Shown one piece after another: positions 36,661-37,403 of a stretch of 37,403 nt of DNA. The stretch is from contig MFNE01000014.1 of assembly GCA_001783695.1 (NCBI GenBank), positions 1 through 37,403 on the forward strand, given 5' to 3'. Below the pieces are notes generated by a model. The model had not been told where the DNA came from and searched no databases. It saw nothing but the letters and a program-made list of their open reading frames with translations. The stretch comes from Candidatus Lambdaproteobacteria bacterium RIFOXYD2_FULL_50_16. Lineage in GTDB: Bacteria > SAR324 > XYD2-FULL-50-16. Both the position numbers and the translations under genes were made by a program. Numbering within the stretch: the first letter of the stretch is position 1; each line of letters begins with the position of its first letter.

Positions 36661-36737
36661 ATGTATTGGTTCGAGTTAATGGGACCGAGTGACATGAGAG
36701 ATCTTTTCGGTTAAAGACAAACCAACCGAGGAGGAAG

Positions 36738-37034
36738 ATGAAACGGACGAAGTTAACAGCCGAGGAGCAGTTGGAGGTGGTTTTAGCCCTGCTTCGTAAA
36801 GAGGAGCCCGCTAGGGTGCTGGCTCGACGCTACGGGATTTCTGAACCGACTCTTTACCGTATGCGGGAGCGTTTTTTGTCAGGGGGTAAGAATGCCCTGC
36901 AAAGCCAGGATTCGGACGGGCGGGCTAAGGAGATCAAGAAGCTGGCCAAGGAATTAGGCGAGCGGGACCGGGTGATTGGAGAGTTGACCATTGCCAACCG
37001 GATTCTAAAAAAAACGGCAACCGGAGGACCGTAG
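36738..37034 (+). CDS. IS3-family transposase OrfA (IS-C)
   Basis: A 98-residue HTH protein: LTAEEQLEVVLALLRKEEPA, RRYGISEPTLYRMRERFL, then a charged coiled coil (IKKLAKELGERDRVIGELTI). Its sequence is clearly different from the OrfA proteins of IS-A and IS-B. A perfect GAGGAGG lies just upstream of the ATG. An A8 run (37007-37014) close to the 3' end provides a slippery site; a -1 shift there enters the orfB frame. Confidence 0.92.
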   Translation: MKRTKLTAEEQLEVVLALLRKEEPARVLARRYGISEPTLYRMRERFLSGGKNALQSQDSDGRAKEIKKLAKELGERDRVIGELTIANRILKKTATGGP

Positions 37035-37403
37035 GCGAGGAACTGTGCCAAAGCTTGGATGAGCTTTTTCAGGAAGTCCCTAAACCAAGGCTCAAGGAGT
37101 TGCTGCAGCATTTGGACTTGTCCGCGTCCAGTTGGCACAGAACATCAGCGGCGAAGAAAGAGGCTAAGAAGCGCCCTGGGCCCAAGCCGCAGGTTTCGCT
37201 AGCGTTGATTTCCTGGGTGGAACTTATCGCCCTGGAAAACCCGTGGTATGGTTATCACAAGCTGGCGATCTTGTGCCGCCGAAGCGAGATCAAGGTTAGT
37301 GATCGTCAGGTTTACCGGATTTTGAAGGATAAAAAGCTGCTCAAGAAAAAGCGCAAGCGCAAAGCCGAGGAATACCCAAGCGCAAGGCTTTTTGAGCTGT
37401 TGC
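37013..37403 (+). CDS. IS3-family transposase OrfB, N-terminal part (IS-C, truncated by window end)
   Basis: This is the -1 frame following the A8 slippery run (L-K-K then N-G-N-R-R-T). It contains LDELFQEVPKPRLKELLQHL, NPWYGYHKLAIL and VSDRQVYRILKDKKLLKKKR, the HTH_21 region that precedes the rve catalytic core in IS3 OrfB. No independent start codon is evident near the beginning, so expression as an OrfAB frameshift fusion is likely. The DDE residues lie beyond the window. Confidence 0.85.

Larger units (their letters stand above)
36622..37403 (+). mobile_element. IS-C: IS3-family insertion sequence, right part outside the window
   Basis: The left end TATAGTGGACCCC lies inside a family E pseudogene. 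An orfA and the start of an orfB follow on the + strand, and the element runs off the window. Its terminal 39 bases match IS-B except for three positions, yet the OrfA proteins belong to different subgroups. The right end and target duplication cannot be seen. Confidence 0.88.

Noticed and set aside
1-37403. CRISPR arrays, tRNA or rRNA genes
   Set aside because: No regularly spaced short repeats and no tRNA- or rRNA-like conserved segments were seen on reading both strands.

Overview
The window is a dense bacterial envelope-glycan region built almost entirely from paralogues of a few large membrane proteins. Their shared hallmark is an N-terminal signal anchor, followed at once by a concanavalin-like (LamG/Laminin_G_3-type) lectin domain that opens with a G-L-x-x-Y/F-Y/F-P-L motif. 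After this comes a polytopic membrane core resembling GtrII/GT-C glycosyltransferases, and in some proteins a C-terminal discoidin (F5/8 type C)-like domain. The bactoprenol-type GT2 enzyme and the LamG-GT2 fusion suggest a Gram-negative-like bacterium that uses polyprenyl-linked sugars. I cannot assign a phylum. Cluster genes mostly lack a clear Shine-Dalgarno sequence, while the insertion sequences have strong ones.

Layout. 53-598: intact Nudix hydrolase. 764-3697: family D (LamG + GtrII-like core + discoidin-like tail). 4141-10023: first A/B/C cassette. A is a polytopic protein with a discoidin-like tail (+); B is a polytopic protein with a degenerate lectin domain (-) whose stop overlaps the stop of A; C is a free-standing membrane-anchored LamG protein (-). 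10065-12816: IS nest with an intact IS3-family element (IS-A), a broken IS3-family element (IS-B), and a 206-bp internally deleted IS-A derivative inside IS-B with a TAC target duplication. 13372-18786: a third A gene and a second D gene. 18828-20732: LamG fused to a GtrB-like GT2. 20865-21950: decayed Nudix and transketolase genes. 22219-23202: UPF0104/LPG-synthase-TM flippase-like protein. 23375-29353: second A/B/C cassette with the same convergent overlap. 29981-33585: second flippase-like gene, ATGA-coupled to family E (LamG + GtrII-like core). 34073-35662: B12-binding radical SAM protein followed by a good terminator. 35708-36621: second family E gene, frameshifted and cut by a third IS3-family element (IS-C, 36622 to the window end).

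Working model (inference): the LamG-GT2 protein loads a sugar on polyprenyl phosphate, a UPF0104-type protein could flip or move the lipid, and the D/E (perhaps A/B) membrane proteins transfer sugars on the periplasmic side. LamG and discoidin domains would hold the glycan acceptor. This mirrors the GtrA/GtrB/GtrII serotype-conversion logic, but with lectin arms attached to nearly every component and with repeated duplication and decay of cassettes.
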